Shown here: positions 52,362 through 61,493 of the stretch, piece by piece | Layout of the letters: each line of letters starts with the position of its first letter | How positions within the stretch are numbered: the stretch's first letter is position 1 | Assembly: GCA_016649715.1 (NCBI GenBank) | Contig: JAENXC010000004.1 | Coordinates: 1-64,000, forward strand | DNA length: 64,000 bases | Origin: Flavobacteriaceae bacterium | GTDB taxonomy: Bacteria > Bacteroidota > Bacteroidia > Flavobacteriales > Flavobacteriaceae | Direction of reading: 5' to 3' | Position numbers and translations under genes: made by a program | Notes under the pieces: generated by a model | The model's input: the letters and a program-made list of their open reading frames with translations, nothing else | Told to the model about the DNA's origin: nothing | The model's database searches: none

Positions 52362-52402
52362 AAATATGAAAGGCAAAAATAACCAAATTATAAAGCTAGG
52401 CA

Positions 52403-52957
52403 AGTTGCTTTAGCACTAAATTTTTAAAGCAGGGTTCGTTTTTAGATCTTTTCAAAAGTATTAAATGGGACAATATTCCCTCCATGTGGGGCGTGTTTTG
52501 GCATAATATCCCGCTCACAAAATATTTGATTGAAGAAGTGCGGATGGGCCATGAGGATAGGATGGAGGCACTTCGAAAGTTTGTGAAGGAAGCAAAGAGC
52601 TCTGATTGGGACTTAAAAATTGCCGGGCAGCGTGTCCAAATCATTAAACGCGACGAAGAGGAGGGAGGCATCCTAGAATTTGGGACCGAAGTGGTCCACA
52701 GCAAAGATGGCCGCATCACAGCACTTTTGGGCGCATCGCCTGGAGCTTCGGTAGCAGTGGATATTATGATTGAACTATTGCACTTTGCCTTTCCAGAAAA
52801 AGCAAAATCGAAGGAGTGGAAGCAGAAACTTTCTGAAATGGTTCCCTTTTGGAAGAAAGAGATTGAAAAGAACAAAGAAGAATTCAAAAATCTTCGCTAC
52901 AAATGTTCGGAAACACTTCAAATCAATCTTCCGAAGAAAGGCAATAACGGCAAGTAA
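52403..52957 (+). pseudogene. 3' fragment of malate:quinone oxidoreductase (mqo)
   Basis: Residues matching only the last third of Mqo: FSTKFLKQGSFLDLF, then WHNIPLTKYLIEEV, DWDLKIAGQRVQIIKRDEEEGG, FGTEVV and LLGASPGASVAVDIM. The frame meets a TAG at 52397-52399, only 4 nt before conserved sequence, next to the tRNA-Pro gene. The FAD-binding N-terminal two-thirds (over 300 residues) is missing, so it is inactive. The internal ATG at 52484 would encode 157 residues. The break lies between 52362 and 52402. Confidence 0.85.
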
Positions 52958-53047
52958 TGGATATGTGGCAATTCTTCATAACTTTTAAGGGACATTCCTT
53001 TGAAAGTTGTTATTTTTGCCGTTCGAAATAATGTTGAAAAAAATATC

Positions 53048-54010
53048 ATGAGCGAAACAATTGAAAGAATAAAATGCCTAATTATCGGCTCAGGCCCAGC
53101 CGGATATACCGCAGCCATTTATGCCGCGCGTGCCGATTTAAAACCCGTTCTCTACACAGGAATGGAGCCTGGCGGACAGTTGACAACCACTACCGAAGTT
53201 GACAATTTTCCCGGTTATCCAGATGGCGTGGACGGCCCAACAATGATGGTGCAACTACAACAACAAGCCGAACGTTTTGGAACGCAAGTAAGAATCGGGA
53301 TGGTTACCAACGTTGAGTTCAGCAGTGAAGTGGGCGGAATCCATAAAGTTACTGTGGATAATTCTACCAAACTTGAAGCCGAAACGGTTATTATTTCAAC
53401 GGGCGCAACAGCAAAATACTTGGGAATCCCCAGTGAGCAAAAATTGCGTGGCGGCGGAGTTTCTGCCTGTGCGGTTTGTGATGGGTTTTTCTATAAAAAC
53501 CAAGATGTGGCTATTGTAGGTGCTGGAGATACTGCTGCCGAAGAAGCAACATACCTTGCAAATATTTGCAATAAAGTTACAATGTTGGTTCGTAAAGATT
53601 TCATGCGTGCTTCAAAAGCGATGCAACACCGAGTGGATAATACAAAAAATCTGGAAGTACGTTACAACACTGAAGTTGATGAGGTTTTGGGCGACACAGT
53701 TGTGGAAGGTCTGCGAATGGTAAACAACCAAACGGGCGAAAAGGAAGAAATAAAAATCACGGGACTTTTCATTGCAATTGGACATAAACCAAATACTGAA
53801 ATCTTTAAAGGCCAGTTGGATATGGACGACACTGGTTATCTAATTACCAAAGGAAAAACCACCAAAACCAACAAGCCCGGCGTGTTTGCCAGTGGCGATG
53901 TGCAGGACAAGGAATACCGCCAAGCTGTAACCGCTGCGGGAACAGGCTGTATGGCTGCTCTTGATGCTGAGCGTTATCTTGCAACTGTTGAAACTGAGGT
54001 TACGGCTTAG
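53048..54010 (+). CDS. trxB: Thioredoxin reductase
   Basis: 320 residues. FAD motif LIIGSGPAGYTAAIYAARA, the redox-active CAVC (Cys141, Cys144), NADP motif VAIVGAGDTAAEEA and C-terminal TNKPGVFASGDVQDKEYRQ. It keeps thioredoxin reduced. ATG 53048 was chosen because the longer frame starts inside the promoter: a -7 box TATTTTTG lies at 53011-53018. Confidence 0.97.
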   Translation: MSETIERIKCLIIGSGPAGYTAAIYAARADLKPVLYTGMEPGGQLTTTTEVDNFPGYPDGVDGPTMMVQLQQQAERFGTQVRIGMVTNVEFSSEVGGIHKVTVDNSTKLEAETVIISTGATAKYLGIPSEQKLRGGGVSACAVCDGFFYKNQDVAIVGAGDTAAEEATYLANICNKVTMLVRKDFMRASKAMQHRVDNTKNLEVRYNTEVDEVLGDTVVEGLRMVNNQTGEKEEIKITGLFIAIGHKPNTEIFKGQLDMDDTGYLITKGKTTKTNKPGVFASGDVQDKEYRQAVTAAGTGCMAALDAERYLATVETEVTA

Positions 54011-54032
54011 GTTTTCAAAAATAATTATTATC

Positions 54033-54061
54033 AAAAATGCCGCTTTTTTTGCGGCATTTTT
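54033..54061 (+). terminator. Intrinsic terminator after trxB
   Basis: Perfect 11-bp stem AAAAATGCCGC / GCGGCATTTTT with a 7-nt T loop. No gene is seen between it and 54242. Confidence 0.85.
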
Positions 54062-54242
54062 GATTTAGAATGGGATATAGTTTTACAAAGATTTGGTGCC
54101 ACCCCGCACCAATTTCATCTATTTGGTGAAGAAATATTATTTTGATGAAATCTTTTTCCATCACGTAGTTCCAAATAAATTTCAAAAATCAAAATCAAAG
54201 ACCTTAGACAATTCCTTATATTTGTTATAAAAAAATTTTAAA

Positions 54243-54470
54243 ATGACTAAAGAAGCGCTAATTCAAAAAACAATAAAAAAGCTTTCCCAATTACCAAAAG
54301 AGAGAATAAACGAAGTACTTGACTTTGCTGATTTTATTGCCAAAAAGTATGAAGAGGAAATTCTCCAAAAAGGAATTACGACTTTGGCAACTAAGTCAAA
54401 GACCTATGAATTCCTAAAAGATGAAGAGGATTTGTATTCGGTAAATGATTTAAAGGCTATTTACAAATGA
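54243..54470 (+). CDS. Antitoxin of a MazF/PemK-type toxin-antitoxin pair
   Basis: 75 residues, DUF2281-like: LIQKTIKKLSQLPKERINEVLDFADFIAKKYEEEIL, then a flexible tail. It overlaps the toxin by 4 nt (ATGA at 54467-54470), the usual antitoxin-first arrangement. Antitoxin assignment rests mostly on that linkage. Confidence 0.75.
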   Translation: MTKEALIQKTIKKLSQLPKERINEVLDFADFIAKKYEEEILQKGITTLATKSKTYEFLKDEEDLYSVNDLKAIYK

Positions 54471-54787
54471 AAAAAGGCGATATTGTTCTTATCCCTTTCC
54501 CTTTCACAGACTTATCTGGAAGTAAAAATCGTCCTGCGATAATCTTAGTTGCGTCCCCATTAGACATAACAGTTGCTTTTGTTTCAACACAATTAAAATG
54601 GAAAGAAGCAACGGATGTGGAAATTCAACCAAATTTAAAAAACGGTTTGAAGAAAGCTTCACTTATTCGTTTATCCAAATTGGCTACTTTGGATAAAACC
54701 CTTGCTCTCGGTTTACTTGGAAATGTGGACAATACCATTTTGAAGGAAATTGACAAAAACCTCATCAATATTTTTGGGTTAGTTTAA
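54467..54787 (+). CDS. PemK/MazF family toxin (mRNA endoribonuclease)
   Basis: 106 residues. KKGDIVLIPFPFTDLSGSKNRPAIILV and VAFVSTQLKW, with KKASLIRLSKLATLDKTLALG, match the MazF fold: a basic residue and an Arg near the N-terminal loops probably cleave RNA. It ends 8 nt before the convergent leucine-rich-repeat gene. Confidence 0.85.
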   Translation: MKKGDIVLIPFPFTDLSGSKNRPAIILVASPLDITVAFVSTQLKWKEATDVEIQPNLKNGLKKASLIRLSKLATLDKTLALGLLGNVDNTILKEIDKNLINIFGLV

Positions 54788-54795
54788 TCATTTTT

Positions 54796-56134
54796 TTAAA
54801 GTTTTATAAACTTCTTCGTAAAACCTTTCCCTTCAACATAAATTTTCACAAAATACATTCCCGCACTCAACTGCGAAACATCAACGGTTTTTGAAGAATC
54901 TTCTTTTACCAAAATCCCTTGTGTGGAATAGATTTTTACGTTTTCAATATTCTCTTTTGATTGGATGTTTAAAATGTTTTCTGTTGGATTGGGGTACAAT
55001 TGAAAATCGGTAATTGTGAAATCTTCAGTTCCTAATTCACAAAACTCGCTATAAGATGCCGTTGAATCTTTACACCAGCCATCAAACTGAAAACACTCTG
55101 GATAGATTGCGTTCTCATCGTCAACCATAATACAACTAAGTTCTGGATTATTAAAAGCAAACATTGTAAACATGTTTACATTGTTTCCATTTTTTAAATT
55201 TAGATTCATCAAAAGATTTGAATTACATTTAAGATTAACCAAATTAATATTTGTAGATAAATCTAATATGACAAATTCATTCTCATAGCAAGAAAACTCT
55301 TTTAAGTCTAAATTATCTGCAAGATTTATACTGGTCAAAACCATTTTTGTGGCAACTTAATATGATTAATTCCAAATTTTGTGAAACATCTAATGTTGTC
55401 AACTGATTTTGATTACAAAAAAGATATTTTAAATTTACATTGTTTGTAACATCTATATTTGTAAAAAGATTTCCTCCTTCGGCCAAAAATTCCAAATTCG
55501 TATTTTGTGAAACATCGATACTTGACAATAAATTTCCCCCACAATTGAGTTCGACTAAATTTGGATTTTGTGACACGTCAATAACTGTAAGAAGATTTTG
55601 CCAACAACTTACGTGAGTAAGAGTTGGAGTGGGGGGTAATAGCAAGTTGGTCATTGAGTTATTGTAACCTCTATAAGATTCAAGATTCATATTCGCTGTC
55701 ATATCCAAACTTGATATTTCATTGTTTTCACAAGTCAAAATTTTTAAAATAAGATTTTGTGTCAAATCCAACGAAAAAATATTGTTTTGTTGAATTAATA
55801 AGTATTGAAGATCTACACATTGGGATAAATCGATACTTGATAAATCATTAAAAGTACAATCTAAAAACTTTAAATTAACAAAGTTTTGGATACCCTCTAA
55901 AGATTCGATTTCCCTGCCGTAAACAAACAGTCCTTTAACCGCAACTGCTTCACTCACTTGAATTTCGCCATCATTATTAGTATCAGCATCTGTATCGGGG
56001 TATCCATCCCCATCGAAATCAGCTACTAATTCATAAATTAATGCATGCTTAAAATTAGCATCCGGAATATTCACAATCTGCGCATTGGCAAACCCACAGA
56101 TTGAAAGAAAAAGCAAAAAGTAAATATTTTTCAT
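54796..56134 (-). pseudogene. Leucine-rich-repeat T9SS surface protein, interrupted by a one-base frameshift
   Basis: Begins at ATG 56134 with signal peptide MKNIYFLLFLSICGFANAQ, then a Ca-binding-like DFDGDGYPDTDADTNNDG, then ~20-residue repeats of the type NLxxLxCxxNxLxxLDVSQN. After SCHK the frame shifts at a T5 run on the plus strand (A5 on the coding strand, 55344-55348). Dropping one A restores CHKMVLTSINLADN, which matches the repeat register. The C-terminus (FQLYPNPTEN ... AGMYFVKIYV) is a T9SS sorting domain. The two frames are 54796-55344 and 55313-56134. Confidence 0.85.
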
Positions 56135-56182
56135 ATAAAAGATTTTAAGACAAAATAGTTTTTGCAGCAATATATAATATTT

Positions 56183-56222
56183 TTCTAAACTTCTAAACTT
56201 CTAAACTTCTAAACTCATAAAC
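56183..56222. repeat. TTCTAAAC octamer tandem repeat
   Basis: Four TTCTAAAC units (56183-56214) and a variant TCATAAAC end against the stop codon of the TRIC-type gene on the minus strand. Confidence 0.88.
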
Positions 56223-56846
56223 TCATCGACTTTCCATCTCATCCTTCCTATAAATACTAGGCAAAGAAAGATTGAAATAAACCGCGAGCAACCGAACAAT
56301 AAATACAATTGCGCCGGAAATGATAACAATAAAAGTTTCTGTAATCGGGGTAAAGTGAAGCAAGAAGTAGGCAGAGCCACCCAAAATACAAGCTGTTGCA
56401 TAAATTTCCTTTCTAAAGATTATGGGGATTTCATTACAGAGTATATCACGAAGCACACCTCCAAAACAAGCCGTTATCGTTCCCAAAGCGATGCAAATTA
56501 TAGGCGGAAAACCAGCGGCAATGCCTTTCTCAACCCCAACGATTGTGTAAAGCGCAATCCCAATGGTATCAAATAAAAGCAGCGAACGGCGGATATAATT
56601 CAACCTTCTTCTGAAAATGACCGCCAACACCGTGGAACCGAAAATAACGTAAACAAAAGTTAGGTTCCGCATCCATGCTACGGGAACATCAATAAGCATA
56701 TCCCGCAAAGTTCCACCACCAACTGCAGTTACAAAAGCGATTATCAGAATGCCAAATGGATCCAATCGTTTGTTGAGAGCCGTTAGCACTCCCGAAATGG
56801 CGAATGCGATGGTCCCTAGAATATCTATTAAAAGTATCAGTTTCAT
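56223..56846 (-). CDS. TRIC-type / UPF0126 membrane protein
   Basis: 207 residues with about six or seven membrane helices in two repeats: GTIAFAISGVLTALNKRLDPFGILIIAFVTAVGGGTLRDML and IGIALYTIVGVEKGIAAG...ITACFGGVLRDILCNEIP, with the paired GGGTLRD / FGGVLRD motif. Prokaryotic TRIC channels conduct K+. ATG 56846 is at the end of leader copy D; the ORF can be read further upstream into that repeat, but it is not part of this family. Confidence 0.9.
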   Translation of the reverse strand: MKLILLIDILGTIAFAISGVLTALNKRLDPFGILIIAFVTAVGGGTLRDMLIDVPVAWMRNLTFVYVIFGSTVLAVIFRRRLNYIRRSLLLFDTIGIALYTIVGVEKGIAAGFPPIICIALGTITACFGGVLRDILCNEIPIIFRKEIYATACILGGSAYFLLHFTPITETFIVIISGAIVFIVRLLAVYFNLSLPSIYRKDEMESR

Positions 56847-56956
56847 CTGTATATAATATTTGATAAAGCGGAATGCTTCGACTGCGCTCTGCACAGGAAT
56901 GGAATGCCCAAATTATACATCTTCGTTTGGTTTATCAATTTTCAATAGGTATTTCA
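56847..56956 (-). repeat. Dispersed leader element, copy D, with a different central insert
   Basis: 110 bp running from the RDD-gene stop TGA (56954-56956) to the TRIC-type ATG. It shares the 5' TGAAATACCTATTGA, AAACCAAACGAAGATGTAT, GGGCATTCC and 3' TATCAAATATTATATACAG. The GC-rich centre of copies B and C is replaced by a GAGCGCAGTCGAAG-type core. A GTG-initiated frame stops after 14 codons (MKYLLKIDKPNEDV). Confidence 0.82.
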
Positions 56957-57679
56957 CATGTTCTGGGTAAAATGGTTATAATCGCGTAAAATGGTATCTA
57001 TATATTGTTTATCATATAAATCGGAAGAAGTTTCCAAAACACTTTCCACTTTTTTCCGAAGTGCATTCAAGGTTTTAAAATCATTGGATTTCATGGCAAT
57101 AAGATAGGTTTCTTTAATAAGCCGCGCATCTTTGTCGGTCAGTTTGGTCACGTTCAAAAACTTCGGTTGGTAATCTTCTGCTATTTCTTCTAAAATAGTG
57201 TGGCTTATTTTCACTGTGCTTTTTGTGCTTATAACAACCGTGCCCGCGGCGTGGTCGCCTACGCGTTGCCGTTTATCCGAAAAAATAATGGAGAGCAAGC
57301 CGATGGAGCCCAAAAAGATCCAAATATCAACCAAACGGAGCAACCACAAAACCATATAATCGCTCCAACGGGCTGGGCTTCCATCTACTTTTACCACTCG
57401 GGTTTTCATCGCCATTTTGCCCACTGTTCTTCCGTTGAAAAGTATGTGCATATAAAGCGAATAGAACATTACGGGCAAAAGCAATAATTGCTGCAAGCCG
57501 AAAACGGTCCAATGGTCGCTAAAAGCCATATTCATAGTTTCCGTGGCCAATTCAACCAAATAGAAATACACAAAAAAGAGAAAGAAATCTATTAAAAAAG
57601 CGAGAATACGCTCGCCCACACTTACTATTTTGTAGTCTAGGTTTACGTTTTGAGTTGTATTGATTTCTAAGTTTGCCAT
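56954..57679 (-). CDS. RDD family membrane protein
   Basis: 241 residues from ATG 57679. The RDD domain: VSVGERILAFLIDFFLFFVYF (motif near the N-terminus), then LFNGRTVGKMAMKTRVV and a second helix pair, QRVGDHAAGTVVIS. The C-terminal ~70 residues are soluble. Its neighbours suggest it is tied to the MoxR/DUF58 cluster read in the other direction, with only 39 nt between the start codons. The TGA stop is shared with leader copy D. Confidence 0.9.
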   Translation of the reverse strand: MANLEINTTQNVNLDYKIVSVGERILAFLIDFFLFFVYFYLVELATETMNMAFSDHWTVFGLQQLLLLPVMFYSLYMHILFNGRTVGKMAMKTRVVKVDGSPARWSDYMVLWLLRLVDIWIFLGSIGLLSIIFSDKRQRVGDHAAGTVVISTKSTVKISHTILEEIAEDYQPKFLNVTKLTDKDARLIKETYLIAMKSNDFKTLNALRKKVESVLETSSDLYDKQYIDTILRDYNHFTQNM

Positions 57680-57718
57680 GTAAAAGCAAGTGGTTATATT
57701 TATCGAAAATTTCAGCAG

Positions 57719-58693
57719 ATGCGCGAAGCGGCATTCGTCAAGCAAAATAAGGAAAAATGGATTGCATTTGAAAAGGCAATCACACTTAATTCAAAAATAA
57801 GTCCAGACCAGCTTGCCGACCATTACATCCAACTTACCAACGACCTTGCCTATGCGCAAACTTATTATCCTGATAGCAAGGCACTTCTATACTTAAATTC
57901 GCTTGCTTCACAGGCGCACCAAAAGATTTATAGAAACAAAAAAGAATCAAAAAACCGCATTGTAAGTTTTTGGAAATATGAGTTTCCGCTGTTTTTCCGT
58001 CAGCACCAACGTATGCTTTTGTTTTCTTTTCTGATTTTTGCAATAGCAACCGCAATCGGGGCATTATCAGCGCTGAACGATGATTCCTTCGTTCGGTTGA
58101 TCCTTGGCGACAGCTACGTAAACGAAACCTTAAACAACATTGACAAAGGCGACCCAACCGCCATTTATAAAAGCGGCAGTGAAATCGGCACCTTTTTGGG
58201 AATAACCATCAACAACATCCGCGTAGCGTTTTTGGCTTATGCTTTTGGAGTAATTACTTCTTTGGGAACGGCCTATTTACTGTTCAGCAACGGGGTGATG
58301 CTCGGTGCTTTTTTCACGTTTTTCTACACTCGCGACTTGCTTTTTGAAGCTTCAAAAAGTATTTGGTTGCACGGAACCATTGAAATTTCGGTAATCGTTA
58401 TTGCGGGCTGTGCGGGAATGGTGATGGGGAACAGCATTCTTTTCCCAAAAACATATTCGCGGAAAGTTTCATTTCTGAAAGGCGCGAAGGACGGCCTTAA
58501 GATTGTGGTGAGCACCATTCCGTTTTTCATCATTGCCGGGTTTATTGAAGGGTTCATAACTCGCTACAGCAATATGCCCGTTTGGTTGGCAATGACCATT
58601 ATTTTTAGTTCCTTGGCACTTGTTATTTTTTATTACGTTATTTATCCAATTATCCTCAACAAAAAGCATGCAACACAAACACATACAGCTTAA
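57719..58693 (+). CDS. SpoIIM family membrane protein
   Basis: 324 residues. A soluble N-terminus (~1-95), then membrane helices with the SpoIIM core: FLGITINNIRVAFLAYAFGVITSLGTAYLLFSNGVMLGAF and WLHGTIEISVIVIAGCAGM (conserved HGxIE). In this bacterium it has no role in sporulation; it is the first gene of a MoxR-linked membrane-protein cluster. The next gene overlaps its 3' end by 26 nt. Confidence 0.87.
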   Translation: MREAAFVKQNKEKWIAFEKAITLNSKISPDQLADHYIQLTNDLAYAQTYYPDSKALLYLNSLASQAHQKIYRNKKESKNRIVSFWKYEFPLFFRQHQRMLLFSFLIFAIATAIGALSALNDDSFVRLILGDSYVNETLNNIDKGDPTAIYKSGSEIGTFLGITINNIRVAFLAYAFGVITSLGTAYLLFSNGVMLGAFFTFFYTRDLLFEASKSIWLHGTIEISVIVIAGCAGMVMGNSILFPKTYSRKVSFLKGAKDGLKIVVSTIPFFIIAGFIEGFITRYSNMPVWLAMTIIFSSLALVIFYYVIYPIILNKKHATQTHTA

Positions 58694-59594
58694 ACAGCAA
58701 CGCGATGTAGGCGAAATGATCACTACCTATTTCGAGTTTTTTAAACAGAATTTCAAGCCATTTTTAAATATTTTCATCAGTTACAACGGAATTTTTATTC
58801 TGGGATTTCTGGGTGTCAGTTACCTTTTGGTCACTGGTTTTGTAGGTGCATTTTCAGCGCCAACGGGTTTTGGAATTGAGAACGACCCATCCAATTATAT
58901 TGCTTTTCTCGTTGCAGGATCCCTCGGTTTTTTGTTGCTTTTTCTTATCACTGCAATACTAAATTACAGTCTTGCCGCGGTTTATATGATTCAATACGAA
59001 GCGAATAAAGGCGAAGCGGTAGATAAAAGAAAAGTTTGGGAAGTGGTGAAACAAAACCTTGGGAAAATTGCACTTTTTATCGTTTTAATGATGCTCATGT
59101 ACATTGGGGTAATGGTTGTTGGCGTGATAATCTCCTTTATTCCACTGTTGGGAACTTTCGCCTATTATATAATGATTTTGGCCTACACCAGCTGGATGGG
59201 CCTGTCGTTTATGGCGATGATAAACGACAATAAAGAAGTAACCGACGCATTCGGCGAAGGCTGGAAACTGCTGAGAAAATTCTTTTGGAAAAGCGTGCTC
59301 TCAAATTTGGTGATTGGCATGTTGCTCGGCATTTTAATGATGGTCGTTTTGATGGTTCCCGGAATTTTGATAGGTATTTACGCCTTCCATTCGTTGGACA
59401 CAGGCGTGGATCTTGCCAATTCGCCCGTGTCAAACGTGGTTTGGACGCTTGCACTTTCACTGGTTTTGATACTTTATACCATTAACCAATCGCTGGCGCA
59501 GTTTGTGAACGGCATTCTTTATTATTCCCTTCACGAAGAAACTTATAACGAAGCCACTCGCGAACGCATTGATAACATTGGCGCGGGTGAATAG
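58668..59594 (+). CDS. Multi-pass membrane protein of the MoxR cluster
   Basis: 308 residues with about six membrane helices (for example FLLLFLITAILNYSLAAVYMIQYEA, MLLGILMMVVLMVPGILIGIYAF). It resembles the DUF4013/glycerophosphodiesterase-like membrane domains seen in such clusters, but the family is not fixed. ATG 58668 is preferred over 58620, which would read far into spoIIM. It overlaps the next start by 8 nt. Confidence 0.8.
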   Translation: MQHKHIQLKQQRDVGEMITTYFEFFKQNFKPFLNIFISYNGIFILGFLGVSYLLVTGFVGAFSAPTGFGIENDPSNYIAFLVAGSLGFLLLFLITAILNYSLAAVYMIQYEANKGEAVDKRKVWEVVKQNLGKIALFIVLMMLMYIGVMVVGVIISFIPLLGTFAYYIMILAYTSWMGLSFMAMINDNKEVTDAFGEGWKLLRKFFWKSVLSNLVIGMLLGILMMVVLMVPGILIGIYAFHSLDTGVDLANSPVSNVVWTLALSLVLILYTINQSLAQFVNGILYYSLHEETYNEATRERIDNIGAGE

Positions 59595-60312
59595 ATTCTT
59601 TTTCATATTATTTTTTCTTTTGAATTCACTCACAGCAATAGCTTCTGTGAAGGACAGTCTCACCGTTTCTGTTGATAGCAATGCGGTTGTGCAAAAACAT
59701 TTTTCAGAAAATTTATTCGAAAAATATTCTGGAAGTGATTTTGATTACGATACCGTGGAAGGTGAGGCCGAAAACTTTTTGGGGCGGGCCATACAGTGGT
59801 TTTTCAACAAACTTGGAGAACTTTTCGGCATCCATCTTTCGCCCGAAATGTATCAGCTTATAAAAATTATTGTGTACATACTGCTCATCGTTTTCGCAAT
59901 ATATATTTTGGTGAAACTGCTCGTCGGTGATAATGCTTCGTCGTTTTTCAGCAGACAAAGCAAGATGGTGTCACCGCTCAATATCCAAGAGGAACATATT
60001 GAAAATGTGGATTTGGATAGCTACATAAAAAACGCTTTTAAGGAAGAAAATTACCGATTGGCTATTCGGTATATGTATCTAAAATCGTTGAAATCACTGT
60101 CACTGAACAATATTATTGAATGGCATTTTGAAAAAACGAATAGCGATTATTACCGCGAAATTGAAAATGAAGGTTTGAAGGAAAACTTCAAAAAGACGTC
60201 CTATTTGTACGACAATATTTGGTACGGCGAATTTGCGCTGGACAAAGCGGGTTTTGAAAACGCCGAAAAAGATTTTGAACGACTAAACCAAAACTTGAAA
60301 AATGCTGGATAA
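59587..60312 (+). CDS. DUF4129 domain-containing protein
   Basis: 241 residues from the GTG at 59587, which gives signal peptide MNRFFFILFFLLNSLTAIAS. One membrane helix (IIVYILLIVFAIYILVKLL) is followed by the soluble DUF4129 domain: NVDLDSYIKNAFKEENYRLAIRYMYLKSLKSLSLNNIIEW. Function unknown; found with transglutaminase-like or MoxR/DUF58 genes. Confidence 0.82.
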   Translation: MNRFFFILFFLLNSLTAIASVKDSLTVSVDSNAVVQKHFSENLFEKYSGSDFDYDTVEGEAENFLGRAIQWFFNKLGELFGIHLSPEMYQLIKIIVYILLIVFAIYILVKLLVGDNASSFFSRQSKMVSPLNIQEEHIENVDLDSYIKNAFKEENYRLAIRYMYLKSLKSLSLNNIIEWHFEKTNSDYYREIENEGLKENFKKTSYLYDNIWYGEFALDKAGFENAEKDFERLNQNLKNAG

Positions 60313-61489
60313 ACGTTCAAAAAGAGTGCTTTGGATTTTCGGAATTGCGTTGCTCGGCATCGTAATTACGGAGCTCGTGCGCCCAAAACCAATAGATTGG
60401 CGCGCCAGTTATACTTCTACGGACAAAATTCCATTTGGTGGGTTTGTGCTTTTTGAGGAAGTATCTTCACTTTTCAAAAATGCTAAAATAGAAAAAATTG
60501 ATAAAGACCCGTATATTTTTTTTACGGACAGTACCTATGCACAAAATTCGGCTTATGTTTTCATAAACGATGATGTGTTGTTTGATGAAAGACAAGTAGA
60601 TGAAATTTTAAAATATGTTGAAAACGGAAACACCGTGTTTATCTCTTCGCGAAGCATCAGCAATATTTTGCGCGATTCGTTGCATATAGATTCATCGACC
60701 AATTACAATATTCTCGAGGAAGAACTTCATCCAAAATTTTTCTCCCCATCGTTAAAACAGGATTCGCTTCCCGCTTTCAAAAAAGGGGTTTTTAAAACTT
60801 ATTTTGTTGAAATAGACACTTTGAAAACCATGGCTTTGGGGTATTACAAATCCGAAAAATCGAAATTGGAAGAACTAAATTATGTAAAAGTGAACTATGG
60901 AAAAGGTAAGTTTCTTTTACACAATTTACCCGAAGCATTTTCAAATTATTATTTGTTAAAAGGCAACGAACAATACGCCGCCAACGTGCTTTCATATATT
61001 GATGCGGACAAAATTTACTGGGACGAGTATCTCAAATCTGGCCGAAAAGTGGTCACTTCGCCAATGCGGTTTATTTTGGATCAAGCGCCGCTCACTTGGG
61101 CGTATTATGTTTTGATTGGGGGATTGTTGATTTTTGTACTTTTCAAAGGAAAAAGGGAGCAGCGCATAGTGGAAGTTATGGAACCGTTAGAAAATACTTC
61201 GGTTGAATTTACTAAAACCATTGGCGATTTGTATTTTCAGCATAAAGATTACAGCAATATCATTGCGAAGAAAATCACTTATTTTATGGAATCCCTTCGT
61301 TCAAAATACTATTTGAACACGAATGATATTACAGAAGATTTCATCAAAAAATTGGCTTTGAAAAGCGGGAACACTTTTGAAAAAAGCCAGAAATTGATGC
61401 ATTTAATAATACACTTAAAAGAAAAATCTGTTCACAGCGAAGCTGATTTGCTGGAACTGAACAAGCAAATAGAAGCATTTAGACTATAA
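60302..61489 (+). CDS. DUF4350 domain-containing protein
   Basis: 395 residues. An N-terminal membrane helix (VLWIFGIALLGIVITELV), a DUF4350-like domain (GGFVLFEEVSSLF, VFINDDVLFDERQVDEILKYVENGNTVFISS), a second helix near 275 (LTWAYYVLIGGLLIFVLF) and a helical C-terminus. It overlaps the DUF4129 stop by 11 nt and ends 4 nt before the MoxR ATG, so the three are one operon. Confidence 0.85.
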   Translation: MLDKRSKRVLWIFGIALLGIVITELVRPKPIDWRASYTSTDKIPFGGFVLFEEVSSLFKNAKIEKIDKDPYIFFTDSTYAQNSAYVFINDDVLFDERQVDEILKYVENGNTVFISSRSISNILRDSLHIDSSTNYNILEEELHPKFFSPSLKQDSLPAFKKGVFKTYFVEIDTLKTMALGYYKSEKSKLEELNYVKVNYGKGKFLLHNLPEAFSNYYLLKGNEQYAANVLSYIDADKIYWDEYLKSGRKVVTSPMRFILDQAPLTWAYYVLIGGLLIFVLFKGKREQRIVEVMEPLENTSVEFTKTIGDLYFQHKDYSNIIAKKITYFMESLRSKYYLNTNDITEDFIKKLALKSGNTFEKSQKLMHLIIHLKEKSVHSEADLLELNKQIEAFRL

Positions 61490-61493
61490 AATT

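Noticed and set aside
52047-52382. Long open frame over the tRNA-Pro region
   Set aside because: It runs through the tRNA gene antisense and through terminator hairpins; codon use and content are repeat-driven.
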